A stretch of DNA of 17,503 nucleotides from Burkholderiaceae bacterium (GCA_019428955.1 JAHYJF010000041.1:1-17503); one strand, 5' to 3'; numbered from the stretch's first letter, positions 6,893 through 14,274 are shown. The notes: generated by a model not told the origin, from the letters alone. Program-made: numbers and translations.

Positions 6893-7132
6893 ATGAACCC
6901 GTTCAAGCAACCCCTGCAACTCGCAATCGCCGGCGCCATAGCCCTTGGGTTTGGTGGCCTGGCCCTCGCCCAGGGCATGTGTGGAGCCCGAAAGAATCCC
7001 TGTGCGCCGCGCTCAGCCAATCCCTGTGGGGCCCAGAAAATGAATCCGGACGCCGCCAAGAAAGCGGGCAATCCTTGTGCCGCCGCGAACCCGTGTGCCG
7101 CGAAGAACCCGTGCGCGGCGAAGAAGATGTAG
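6893..7132 (+). CDS. exported Cys-rich NPCA-repeat peptide
   Basis: This is a 79-residue protein. A clear signal peptide (basic start, then LAIAGAIALGFGGLALA, cleavage near AQG) precedes a mature part of about 52 residues with six Cys. Five of these are in NPC(A/G) units, ending in NPCAAANPCAAKNPCAAKKM. The last units are near-identical 18-bp DNA repeats, a sign of expansion by slippage. Spaced single Cys on a Lys/Ala-rich chain suggests periplasmic metal binding or thiol buffering, but no reaction is known to me. AGGAG lies 6 nt before the ATG. The gene is first in a plus-strand run with the chimeric gene and the YeeE/YedE transporter, behind an ECF-type promoter motif. It superficially recalls bufferin-type peptides, which use different Cys spacing and have MNIO partners not seen here. 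Confidence 0.85.
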   Translation: MNPFKQPLQLAIAGAIALGFGGLALAQGMCGARKNPCAPRSANPCGAQKMNPDAAKKAGNPCAAANPCAAKNPCAAKKM

Positions 7133-7145
7133 TGCAGCGCGTGGG

Positions 7146-7753
7146 ATGAACGCCATGAACGGCGGAAATCGGCTGCATCCGCAACCGCCGGTTCTGGCGA
7201 CGCCGGACCTGGCGCAACTGCCGCGCGCGCGGTTGGAAGCCATGCGAGCGGCCGGCGCCGAGGTCCGCGAGTGTCTGCGGGTGCTCGACAAGGGGGGCGT
7301 GGATCTCGTCAGCGAAGTGCTGCGCGCTCAAGGCAAGTTCTACGAACTAGAACATTATCCGCCCGACGATGTCTTTGATCGCGATACTCATGCCCAGTAC
7401 TACTACCATGCGCATCGCGGGGCCGGCGAGCACGGGCATTTCCACACGTTCCTGCGCGCTCCCGGCATACCCGAGGGCTTAGCGCCGATTCCCTACGCGG
7501 GGGAGGAAGCCTGGCCGGAAGGCGCCGACTCGATCTCCCACCTGATCGCCCCCCGCGATCAACTCAGCCAGCAAGCTTCGGACGGGAAGCTGCTACTGGT
7601 GGACGCGCGCCCCGCGGCGTTTTTCCACGGCGAGACCCGGGACCGATGGTCGATTGGACGCAAAGCCCGGTCGCACTGCCGATGGACAATGTGCCGAACC
7701 GGGCCGAACAGCTGTGGATCGACGCCAGACTCTGGATGGCGAAAACCTTCTGA
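7146..7753 (+). pseudogene. chimeric, frameshifted gene: HGEHGHFH-type (DUF6969-like) N-part joined to a rhodanese-like fragment
   Basis: The reading frame opens 13 bp after the peptide gene. Residues 1-135 look like an uncharacterised conserved family (DUF6969 from memory): AQGKFYELEHYP, then THAQYYYHAHRGAGEHGHFH, then TFLR and an ISHLIA end. At about 7551 this switches to a rhodanese-like start (DQLSQQASDGKLLLVDARPA, then AFFHGE). After about 7640 that frame becomes low-quality (RKARSHCRWTMCR...) and runs on to a stop at 7796. Another frame then looks coding (VDWTQSPVALPMDNVPNR, ending LWMAKTF) and stops at 7753, with its TGA overlapping the ATG of the next gene. The best explanation is a deletion that fused two genes, followed by a frameshift. 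No rhodanese catalytic CxxG loop is seen. If translated, the chimera would be 216 residues (7146-7796). Confidence 0.6.
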
Positions 7754-8835
7754 TGGACCTGGTGCGCCGCGCTCCTCTGACAGCCATATTGGCTGATGTT
7801 TTCGTGCTGCTGATCTGGAACGTCTCGGTGCGCCAGGGCGTATTGTTTTCGGTCGGCGTAGGGATGGGCGCGACCCTCTCAGGTACAAGGTTCGGTTTCA
7901 CCACCGGCTGGCGGCGGCTGGTTGAAGAGCGCGACCCGCGTGGCGCAATGGGTCAGTTGCTGTTGCTGGGTTTGGCGGCCACCCTGGCCATGCCTTTGCT
8001 GGGCACGTTCCCGGAGCTGCATGCCGCGCTGGGTCCGCCAAGCATCAGCTTGTTGGTGGGCGCGTTCTTCTTTGGCCTGACGATGCAGATCGCCGACGGC
8101 TGTGGCTCCGGGACGCTATACAAGGCGGGGCTGGGCGTGCCGCTGAACATGAGTATTCTGCCGATCTTTGCGCTGGGCAGCTTCCTGGGGTCGGCCCATC
8201 TGAACAGCTGGTTGAGCCTGGGACAGACATCGCCGGTCAGTCTGGTGGCCGAACTGGGAACGGGCAAGGCGCTCATTCTGACTTGGTTGATGATGGGTGT
8301 AACGGCATTGGCAATTCGTTGGTGGGCGAGAAACGAGCGCCCCTGGTTGAGCCGCACCTGGGTTTATGGTGCGGTCCTGCTGGCCGTCCTGGCCGCACTT
8401 AACCTGATGATCGCTGGCCAGCCCTGGGGAGTCGTCTACGGGTTCGGGCTATGGGGCGCCAAGGTGGTCAACGCGCTGGGGTGGTTTGACCCGGCCAGCA
8501 ATGCTTTCTGGAGCCAGGTCGGCAAAACCCAGCGCCTGGCGCAGTCGGTGCTGATGGATGTGACGTCGATCACCAACATCGGCATCCTGGGCGGAGCGTT
8601 ATGGATATCGGCTCGCGCGCCGACAACCAGGAAGGCGCTCAGCGCTCGGCAATGGGGCGTTGGAATGGTGGCGGGACTGGTCATGGGCTACAGTTCGCGC
8701 CTGGCCTTTGGCTGCAAAATCGGCGCGCTGCTGAGCGGCATTTCAACCGCTAGCCTGCATGGCTGGATCTGGTTGCCCATGGCTTTTCTGGGCACACTGA
8801 TCGGCCTGCGCGTGCGTCGCCGCTTCCAGTTCTAG
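7753..8835 (+). CDS. YeeE/YedE (TsuA-like) sulfur-compound transporter
   Basis: This is a 360-residue inner-membrane protein with about nine to ten hydrophobic segments. It shows the two YeeE/YedE signatures: ADGCGSGTLYKAG (C117) and AFGCKIGALLSGISTASLHG (C321). Characterised members import thiosulfate, passing it along conserved Cys residues, so a related sulfur species is the likely substrate. The start is chosen at the ATG that overlaps the TGA (TGATG) of the preceding broken frame, which indicates former translational coupling. The longer in-frame reading from 7654 adds a stretch of non-family sequence. The rhodanese-like fragment upstream suggests an ancestral rhodanese-transporter pair for sulfur handling. 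With its upstream partner broken, its translation may now depend on reinitiation, because no good Shine-Dalgarno site is visible. Confidence 0.9.
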   Translation: MDLVRRAPLTAILADVFVLLIWNVSVRQGVLFSVGVGMGATLSGTRFGFTTGWRRLVEERDPRGAMGQLLLLGLAATLAMPLLGTFPELHAALGPPSISLLVGAFFFGLTMQIADGCGSGTLYKAGLGVPLNMSILPIFALGSFLGSAHLNSWLSLGQTSPVSLVAELGTGKALILTWLMMGVTALAIRWWARNERPWLSRTWVYGAVLLAVLAALNLMIAGQPWGVVYGFGLWGAKVVNALGWFDPASNAFWSQVGKTQRLAQSVLMDVTSITNIGILGGALWISARAPTTRKALSARQWGVGMVAGLVMGYSSRLAFGCKIGALLSGISTASLHGWIWLPMAFLGTLIGLRVRRRFQF

Positions 8836-8855
8836 CGCTGCGGCCAGAGATCAAC

Positions 8856-9038
8856 ATGAACAACACATCGACCTTGCGCGGAATCTTCTGGGCGGGATTG
8901 CTCGTATTCCTGGCGTGGGACTGGAGCCGCACGCCGCCGATTGATCTGCGCCAGGAGCCGCCACTGATTGCCGCCGGCTCGGGACAGGAAGTCAGCGGCG
9001 GTCATTGCGCGATGGCGCCCGGAGAAGCCGGCAAATAG
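8856..9038 (+). CDS. small membrane-anchored or exported protein of unknown function
   Basis: This is a 60-residue ORF starting 20 bp after the transporter gene on the same strand. A hydrophobic segment near the N-terminus (GIFWAGLLVFLAWDW) is followed by a polar tail with one Cys (VSGGHCAMAPGEAGK). It may be a signal anchor with a short periplasmic tail. I recognise no family. The ribosome site is weak (CAGAGATCAAC before the ATG). Position and composition favour a real gene cotranscribed with the transporter, but it could be a chance ORF. Confidence 0.5.
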   Translation: MNNTSTLRGIFWAGLLVFLAWDWSRTPPIDLRQEPPLIAAGSGQEVSGGHCAMAPGEAGK

Positions 9039-9209
9039 CGCCCAGAACGCGCGCTCCAAATCGCTGATACCGGGTGATCGGACACATTTCCCGGCAACAC
9101 GGGCATATACCCCACCAGCACGTGTCCCCGATACTTCGAACTGTTCCTGCCTGCCGCGGCGTTGGTCGTCGGCAGGCGGCGAATACCCAATCCGAACCAG
9201 GAGTTATCG
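9039..9209 (+). promoter_or_regulatory. control region of the AhpD-like gene with nested inverted repeats
   Basis: This 171-bp region carries a perfect 8-bp inverted repeat, GCCTGCCG-N13-CGGCAGGC (9149-9177), ending about 20 bp before the ribosome site of the next gene. A looser pair (ATCGGACAC near 9075 and GTGTCCCCGAT near 9122) encloses a CCCG-GCAACA-CGGG hairpin. No T-run follows, so an operator or leader structure is more likely than a terminator. The AraC regulator encoded downstream is a candidate binder, by inference. Confidence 0.35.
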
Positions 9210-9767
9210 ATGTCAAGCTACCCCCTTCAAACGCCCGAATCTGCCGCTGAGTCCGCCCGTCCGATCCTCGAGAAAGCGCGCAGCGGACTCGGCTTTGTGC
9301 CCAACCTTTATGCCGGGCTGGCGAACGCCCCCGAGGCGCTGCTCGCCTACGTCTCCCTGTCGGGCCACTTCGAAAAGACCAGCCTGACGCCGCAGGAACG
9401 CCAGACCGTACTGCTGGTGGCCAGCGTCGAGAACGGCTGTGAATTCTGCGTTGCCGCGCACTCGTTCATCGCCAAGAAGATGGCCGGTGTTCCCGAAGAT
9501 GTGGTGGCTGCATTGAGAGAAGGCAAGGAGCCTGCGGACGCCAGGCTTGCGGCGCTGGCGGCGTTCACGTTGGCGGTGGTGAAGGAGCGCGGGTGGGTCG
9601 CCGACAGCCCGGCGCTCACGCGCCTGCTGGCTGCCGGTTACAGCAAGGAACAGGCGTTGGAAGTGGTGCTGGGGGTAGTGCAGAAGACGCTCAGCAACTA
9701 CGCCAACCATTTGCTCAAGACACCGCTCAACAGCCAGTTTGAATCCGAGCGCTGGCAGCGCGGCTGA
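9210..9767 (+). CDS. carboxymuconolactone decarboxylase / AhpD-like family protein
   Basis: This is a 185-residue cytoplasmic all-alpha protein. It carries the AhpD-type redox motif at about 75-85 (ENGCEFCVAAHS; C77, C80, H84), in which a CxxC pair with a nearby His supports peroxidase or thiol-redox chemistry. The preceding GLGFVPNLYAGLANAPEAL segment is typical of the peroxidase-related CMD subgroup. AGGAG lies 7 nt before the chosen ATG; an upstream in-frame start at 9162 lacks such a site. The stop (TGA) directly abuts the stop of the convergent AraC gene (TGATCA at 9765-9770). The AraC regulator is a likely controller of this gene, as is common for this pairing, but that is inference. 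The natural substrate is unknown. Confidence 0.88.
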   Translation: MSSYPLQTPESAAESARPILEKARSGLGFVPNLYAGLANAPEALLAYVSLSGHFEKTSLTPQERQTVLLVASVENGCEFCVAAHSFIAKKMAGVPEDVVAALREGKEPADARLAALAAFTLAVVKERGWVADSPALTRLLAAGYSKEQALEVVLGVVQKTLSNYANHLLKTPLNSQFESERWQRG

Positions 9768-10679
9768 TCAATCGTCGCGATGATCGGGAATCGGCTCGTC
9801 GCGACGGACTGCTCCCGGGCCGATGCCATGATGGCGCTTGAAGGCGCGGCGAAACGAGGCCTCCGCCTGATAGCCGAACGCCGCGGCGACTTGAGCCACA
9901 CTTTCGTTCGAAGTGCGTAAGCAAATCGCGGCCGTCTCCATGCGCCAGTGCGTAACATATTGCATCGGTGCGATCCCGACCAGCTGTTGAAACTGATCGG
10001 AAAACACCGAGCGCGATACACCGGCGGCGGCGGCCAGTTCGCTCAACCGCCAGGGTTGGCCCGGCGCACGGTGAAATGCGGCCAGGGCCCTGCCCAAGCG
10101 CGCATCGGTGAGCGCGCCGAGAATGCCGCCGCGGATGAGACCCGTTTGAACGGCATGCCGCAAGACTGACACAAACAAAACCTCCGCGAGGCGGTCGAGA
10201 ATCACGCCGCGGCCCGGCAGCATGTTCGAAGCCTCCGCCGCCAACAGCGCTGTGAGCGGACCAAGCAGCGCGGCGTTCGCCTCTCCGCGGGTCGGCAACA
10301 CCAACACGTCGGGCAATGCGTCGAGCACCGGGTTCTGGGTGCGGGCCGCGAACATCAGCTGTCCACAAACCAGTCCGGCGCCTGAACCCGCTGGCCCGGC
10401 GTCGGTATAGGAATCACGGCGCTCGATCTCGGGCTCCGCACTCAACACATGCCACGCCCCGCGTGGAAACACGAGCAGGTCGCCCTCGTGGAACCGCAGC
10501 GGCGGAGAACCGTCCTTCAGATGCAGCCAACCCTGGCCGTACGCCACAAGGTGGAATCCTGGGCCGGGATGGGTGACCGTTGGATTCACGCGCCACCGAC
10601 CGCATACTTCGGGGCTGGCGTAGATCGATGCCCGCAGCTGCAGGGTTTGCAGGTAGTGCGAAAGGGGATCACTTGCCAT
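9768..10679 (-). CDS. AraC-family transcriptional regulator with an N-terminal cupin
   Basis: This is a 303-residue regulator. The N-terminal half (about 5-190) is a cupin of the type seen in many AraC regulators of oxidative or aromatic stress genes (HPGPGFHLVAYGQGWLHLK, then FHEGDLLVFPRGAWHVLS). Residues 195-293 form the double helix-turn-helix: RLSELAAAAGVSRSVFSDQF, QQLVGIAPMQYVTHWRM, and VAQVAAAFGYQAEASFRRAF. GAGG lies about 7 nt before the ATG. It is convergent with the AhpD-like gene and head-to-head with a decayed membrane-protein gene whose first ATG shares bases with its own (CATG at 10677-10680). Its promoter must therefore lie inside that relic. Target and ligand are unknown; the adjacent AhpD-like gene is the best candidate. 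Confidence 0.93.
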   Translation of the reverse strand: MASDPLSHYLQTLQLRASIYASPEVCGRWRVNPTVTHPGPGFHLVAYGQGWLHLKDGSPPLRFHEGDLLVFPRGAWHVLSAEPEIERRDSYTDAGPAGSGAGLVCGQLMFAARTQNPVLDALPDVLVLPTRGEANAALLGPLTALLAAEASNMLPGRGVILDRLAEVLFVSVLRHAVQTGLIRGGILGALTDARLGRALAAFHRAPGQPWRLSELAAAAGVSRSVFSDQFQQLVGIAPMQYVTHWRMETAAICLRTSNESVAQVAAAFGYQAEASFRRAFKRHHGIGPGAVRRDEPIPDHRDD

Positions 10680-11169
10680 GAATCAACCTCATCCATCGGG
10701 TGAAGACAAACCATTCGTTCGGGCCCGGCCAATGTTTCGTCCCCGGGGCCTAATTCTGGTCGCAACACTGGCCTTGCTGGTTTTCGCTGCCCTCGGTGCC
10801 TAGTGCGTCTGCTGGGCAGGCAGTTCGTGCATCGGATGCTCTCCGAACATCAGTTGGACCAACTCTCCGAATGGTCAGCCAAGCGCCGCAGCCTGACGTT
10901 GTTAATCGACCGCCTGATCCCGGCCATATCCTTCAATCTGTTCAACTACGCTGCGGCGCTGACCGAAATTTCCTGGTGAACTTTTTTTGGGCCACCGGGC
11001 TCGGGATCCTGCCGCTCACCATTGTGCTCAATATTTTCGGCGACAGCATTTTGGCATGAAGGCATGGAACTGGGTCTGGCTGGTGCTGGGCGTGTTTGCC
11101 ATGATCGCTTGGCTAGTCGCAAAACGCCGCGCCCGGGCCAGATCCATCGCCAGCTGTGATCCACACTGA
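10678..11169 (+). pseudogene. decayed TVP38/TMEM64 (SNARE-associated/DedA-like) membrane protein gene
   Basis: There are three pieces in order. Piece 1 (10678-10803, 41 residues) has a basic start and one membrane helix (GLILVATLALLVFAALGA) and then stops. Piece 2 (10803 onward) reads RLLGRQFVHRML, then the family hallmark RLIPAISFNLFNYAAALTEI, and stops at about 10978. Piece 3 continues in another frame as FFWATGLGILPLTIVLNIFG to a stop at 11059. A fourth stretch from 11056 supplies a last helix and basic tail (WVWLVLGVFAMIAWLVAKRR). The block normally lying between helix 1 and the RLIP motif is missing. One missing base near TTTCCTGG (about 10970) would join pieces 2 and 3. I conclude an internal deletion plus frameshifts. 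Intact relatives are inner-membrane proteins of about 220 residues. Confidence 0.75.
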
Positions 11170-11236
11170 GCGTTGGCACGCTCCGGTTGATCATAGACTG
11201 GCGCCACACGATACATGCGGATTGAGGGGGTGAGAC

Positions 11237-12687
11237 ATGTTGAGCACAACAAGGGCGATGCGATCAAACAACTGCACAAGATAGCTGCGCGCGACGGCGG
11301 CGGCAGCCGCCGTCGCGATGGCAGTATCGGCCTGTGCCACTCGGCCGTACAACGCTGCGCTCGAGACCACCAGCCCGGTAGCTGCCTACACCTTCGCGAA
11401 TCGACTGCCGCGCAATTCACCGAAACTCTTCGTCGTTCTCACCTTCTCCGGCGGCGGCACGCGCGCGGCGGCGTTCACGCTCGGGGTTCTCGAGAAGCTT
11501 GCCGCAACGAAGATCATCGTTGCCGGCGAATCACGCCGCCTCCTGGACGAGGTGGATGTCATCACGGCGGTGTCCGGCGGCAGCTACACCGCGGCCTACT
11601 TCGGACTGTTCGAGGACCGGGTGTTCAGCGATTTTCCGGAGCGGTTTCTCTACCGGGACGTGCATGCCGACATGATCACCGCCTTGCTCTCCCCGACGCA
11701 GCTGGGAAAGATGGCCTCGTCCCGGTTCAATCGCACCGATGGTGCCGCTTAATATCTCGATCGCACCCTCTTTGAAGGGCGGACATTCACTGACCTGTCC
11801 GCTGATGGCCGGAGCCCATACGTGATCCTCAACGCGATAAATCTGAACACTGGGGCCACGTTTTCGTTCACGCAAATGCAGCTCGACTACCTGTGCTCGG
11901 ACCTTTCCTCGTTCCCGGTGGCGCGCGCCGTGATGGCGTCCGCCGCCGCACCGATCCTGTTTGCGCCAATCGTGTTACGCAACTACCCCGGCAGTTGTCC
12001 CGGACGTAATCCCCCCTGGGTCGGGGAGGCATTGGCTGAGCGCAACCCCGCCGATCGGCGATTCCACGCGGCCAAGGCTCTCGCCAGCTATACGGATCCG
12101 ACAACAGTCCGATATATCCGGCTTGTCGACGGCGGGATCGTCGACAATCTCGGCTTGCGCGGCAGCATCATGAGTGAGGTGAATAACTACCGACGCGTGC
12201 TCAAGATGGCCGGCGCATTTTCGCCAGAAGCGCTTAACCAGGTCAAACACGTACTCGTGATCGCGACCAACACGCCGGCGATTTCGGAACGCGAATGGGT
12301 GAGCGCGGAGGGTGATCCAGGCCTGCTTGACACAGCCCTGGCACTTGCCGATGCCACGACCAATGTACTCAATGCCGAGACCACCCTGCTAGCGCAGCAG
12401 GGGTTTGACATGGGGCGCGCTACGTCAACGCCCAGCGGTGCTCGGCATGCCGCAAGGTAAGCGTCGATTTCTCCGTACTCTCATTCGATTATCTTCCCGA
12501 TGGCGCCGAGCGGACGCGATTCCGGACGATCCCGACGTCGTACCGACCCGATCGGGAAACCGTCGATGCGCTGCCGACGCCGCCAACGCGCATGCTGGAT
12601 GCCTCGCCCGAATTCCGAGCTTTCCTGCAGAGGGTTAAAACCCCTACCAAGCGGCAACCATTGGTCAGCGCCACCTTGCCTGAATAG
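11237..12687 (+). pseudogene. broken patatin-like phospholipase lipoprotein gene
   Basis: The coding sequence can be followed for about 483 codons but is interrupted three times. The ATG at 11237 has a strong ribosome site (GAGGGGG). In-frame TAG occurs at 11282, just before a lipoprotein signal (LRATAAAAAVAMAVSAC). TAA occurs at 11750 between RTDGAA and YLDRTLFEGRTF in the same frame. A one-base loss in the G-run near 12411-12415 shifts the frame from QQGFDMG to ARYVNAQRCSAC..., and the new frame continues as VDFSVLSFDYLPDGAERTRF to a stop at 12685-12687. Catalytic elements remain: oxyanion GGGTRAAAF, nucleophile Ser in VSGGSYTAAY, and the Asp in LVDGGIVDN. The family cleaves acyl chains from phospholipids. 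Fragments such as 11318-11752 are open but unlikely to be functional. Confidence 0.85.
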
Positions 12688-12803
12688 GAAGGGTTCCGGA
12701 CGTTTCCGTGGTCTGTCGGGGAGCGTTCGGTGCGGCACTCCTCTGGATTGACAACCGTGAGCGTCATCGGCCCCGTCGCATGACGCCGGTTGCGGGCGTC
12801 GCG
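12688..12803. other. intergenic stretch, no gene seen
   Basis: I see no coding signal and no clear hairpin terminator between the patatin relic and the ECF-type promoter. Short overlapping ORFs here are antisense or out-of-frame readings. Confidence 0.4.
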
Positions 12804-12829
12804 TGTAAGGACGTGGCCGGCTGTACGTC
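12804..12829 (+). promoter_or_regulatory. ECF-type promoter motif upstream of the EF-hand gene
   Basis: TGTAAGGA (12804-12811), 14 nt, then CGTC (12826-12829), followed by TAA. The two half-sites match those before the sigma gene and the Cys-rich peptide gene, with one base less in the spacer. The start codon lies about 67 nt downstream of CGTC. Confidence 0.65.
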
Positions 12830-12896
12830 TAATGGTCAGACAAGCGACCCCCCCGCTCTACTTGAAGTCACTCGATAGGAAATTCAAAAGAAACTC

Positions 12897-13157
12897 GTGA
12901 AACCTTTGTCGGCCCCGGCTCTCGTTCTCGCCTTTGGTGGCGGTACCTTGACAACCAGCGCCTATGCCGCTCTGCCATCGGTGCCGGGCAAGACCTCCGT
13001 CATTGATGCCAACAAAAACGGCAAGATCGAGAAGACGGAATTCGTGGCCTACATGTCGAAGGCGTTCGACAAGGCCGCCGGTGGTAAGGGTTACTGCACG
13101 TACGAGGAAATCCAGTCGGCCTACCAGAACGTGCAGGACAACTTCTACATCAACTGA
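12897..13157 (+). CDS. small exported EF-hand-like protein
   Basis: This is an 86-residue protein with a signal peptide (KPLSAPALVLAFGG ... TTSAYA, cleavage near AYA-ALP) and a mature part of about 61 residues. One good EF-hand loop spans D37-E48 (DANKNGKIEKTE, with D, N, N, K, I and E at the ligand positions), followed by FVAYMSKAFDKA. A second region (GGKGYCTYEEI) looks like a degenerate EF-hand and holds the only Cys. A periplasmic calcium- or metal-binding role is plausible; no activity is known to me. The GTG start is the only one that leaves the signal peptide whole, and the ribosome site is weak (AAAGAAA-rich). The ECF-type promoter motif lies 67 nt upstream. The TlpA-like gene follows by 76 bp and may be cotranscribed. 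Confidence 0.82.
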   Translation: MKPLSAPALVLAFGGGTLTTSAYAALPSVPGKTSVIDANKNGKIEKTEFVAYMSKAFDKAAGGKGYCTYEEIQSAYQNVQDNFYIN

Positions 13158-13233
13158 TCAGCCGGTTACTTTCTCGCCCCGGGAGAGCGTCATCGCTTTT
13201 CGGGAGAGGCCTCTCTCACACGAGGTATCCGTC

Positions 13234-13770
13234 ATGGTCACCAGAGAAAGCAGTGCGAGAAGCCCTGATGTTCGAGACGTGTGGGCGCGTTGGCGCGGAT
13301 ACGCCACGCTGTTCGTCGCCCTGGCGTTGTTTGTCCAAGTCGCCCACGCACAGCTGCGGGTGGGTGACCCGGCACCGCGGCTCGACGCCGTACTGCTCGA
13401 CGGAGCGACCCTGCGGGCCGACGCGCTCGACGGCAAGGTGGTGGTGCAGATGTTCTGGGCCACCTGGTGCCCGTTCTGCGTTGCCGAAATGCCGCACATT
13501 CAGAAGCTTCACGAAGCCTACGCCTCACGCGGGCTGGTGATCGTGGCCGTCTCGCTCGACCGCGGCCGCGACGAAGTGGTCCGCTTCTGGAGCGAACACC
13601 GCTATGTATTCCTGGTCGCGATGCGGTCGCAAGAAATGCGTGAGGGCTGGGGTTCGATCCGCGGCACCCCCACCTTCTATGTGGTCGATCGCCAGGGCGT
13701 CGTTCGGCTGGCGCATACCGGCACTCCCCCCGAGGGGGAGCTCGAGGCCCTGATCAAGAAGCTTCTCTAG
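13234..13770 (+). CDS. TlpA-like exported thioredoxin-fold protein
   Basis: This is a 178-residue protein with an N-terminal signal anchor or signal peptide (YATLFVALALFVQVAHA, ending near residue 39) after a polar leader. The thioredoxin fold starts at LRVGDPAP. It has the active site WATWCPFC (C79, C82), VSLDRGRDEVVRFW, and the cis-Pro loop RGTPTFYV (P146). It is likely a periplasmic thiol-disulfide reductase or oxidase of the TlpA/ResA group, whose partner is often a cytochrome maturation or Cys-rich client protein. GAGG lies 8 nt before the chosen ATG. An in-frame reading from 12964 overlaps the EF-hand gene and is rejected. It follows the EF-hand gene on the same strand and may share its ECF-type promoter. 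A client among the Cys-rich exported peptides of this window is speculation. Confidence 0.9.
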   Translation: MVTRESSARSPDVRDVWARWRGYATLFVALALFVQVAHAQLRVGDPAPRLDAVLLDGATLRADALDGKVVVQMFWATWCPFCVAEMPHIQKLHEAYASRGLVIVAVSLDRGRDEVVRFWSEHRYVFLVAMRSQEMREGWGSIRGTPTFYVVDRQGVVRLAHTGTPPEGELEALIKKLL

Positions 13771-13845
13771 CCCGAAGCCCCGCCACCCCGGCGCGGATTT
13801 TCCGGTTCAGCGGAGTTCGCCCACACAACGACAAGAATGTCAGCG

Positions 13846-14274
13846 TCAACCATCGCGGCTTTTCAGTGCCGCATAGACAGCGCCCAGGACCGCGCCAAAG
13901 ATCACATGCAGCACGAGCGTCATGACCGGAGCGGACATGCCGAGCTGCATGCCGAAGAACCCGGCGCCGGCCATCGGCATGACGGCGACCATCATCAGCA
14001 CCCAGGCGGCAATGCCGAAGCTCACGCCCTTGAGCCAATGACTGCCACCGGGCAAGCTGGGCGCGACCAGCGCGAACAGACCGCCCCAAATGACGGCCCC
14101 GATCATGAAATGAGCAACCCAGCCCATCGCCAGGCTGCTGCCCATCATGGCGCTGAGCATCGCAATGACATCCAGCTCTGGCATCAACCCCATAGCCGAC
14201 TTCACCACCATGAGCAGCGAGAGCACCGCGGTTGCGACGAATCCGGCGATCAAACCCTTTGCGAAGTTGTTCAT
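13846..14274 (-). CDS. four-helix membrane protein (DUF6789-like)
   Basis: This is a 142-residue hydrophobic protein with four predicted membrane helices: AGFVATAVLSLLMVV, then MGWVAHFMIGAVIWGGLFAL, then GIAAWVLMMVAVMPMAGAGF, then VMTLVLHVIFGAVLGAVYA. The MGLMPELDVIAML and WLKGVSFGIAAWVLMM segments match, from memory, the uncharacterised family DUF6789. AAGGAGA six nucleotides before the ATG at 14274 fixes the start; the GTG just upstream (14277) is too close to that site. It is third in an operon after the ECF sigma and zinc anti-sigma genes (45-bp gap), so it is probably part of the same stress response. The function is unknown. Confidence 0.85.
   Translation of the reverse strand: MNNFAKGLIAGFVATAVLSLLMVVKSAMGLMPELDVIAMLSAMMGSSLAMGWVAHFMIGAVIWGGLFALVAPSLPGGSHWLKGVSFGIAAWVLMMVAVMPMAGAGFFGMQLGMSAPVMTLVLHVIFGAVLGAVYAALKSRDG

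Noticed and set aside
7654..7752. N-terminal extension of the YeeE/YedE protein from 7654
   Set aside because: The added sequence (DAKPGRTADGQCAEPGR...) is polar and unlike the family. The ATG at 7753 overlapping a TGA is a better start.
10678..12687. Explaining all frame breaks by long-read homopolymer errors
   Set aside because: Some breaks sit at short homopolymers, but two in-frame stops in the patatin gene are substitutions and the membrane-protein gene lacks a whole block. Neighbouring genes are intact.
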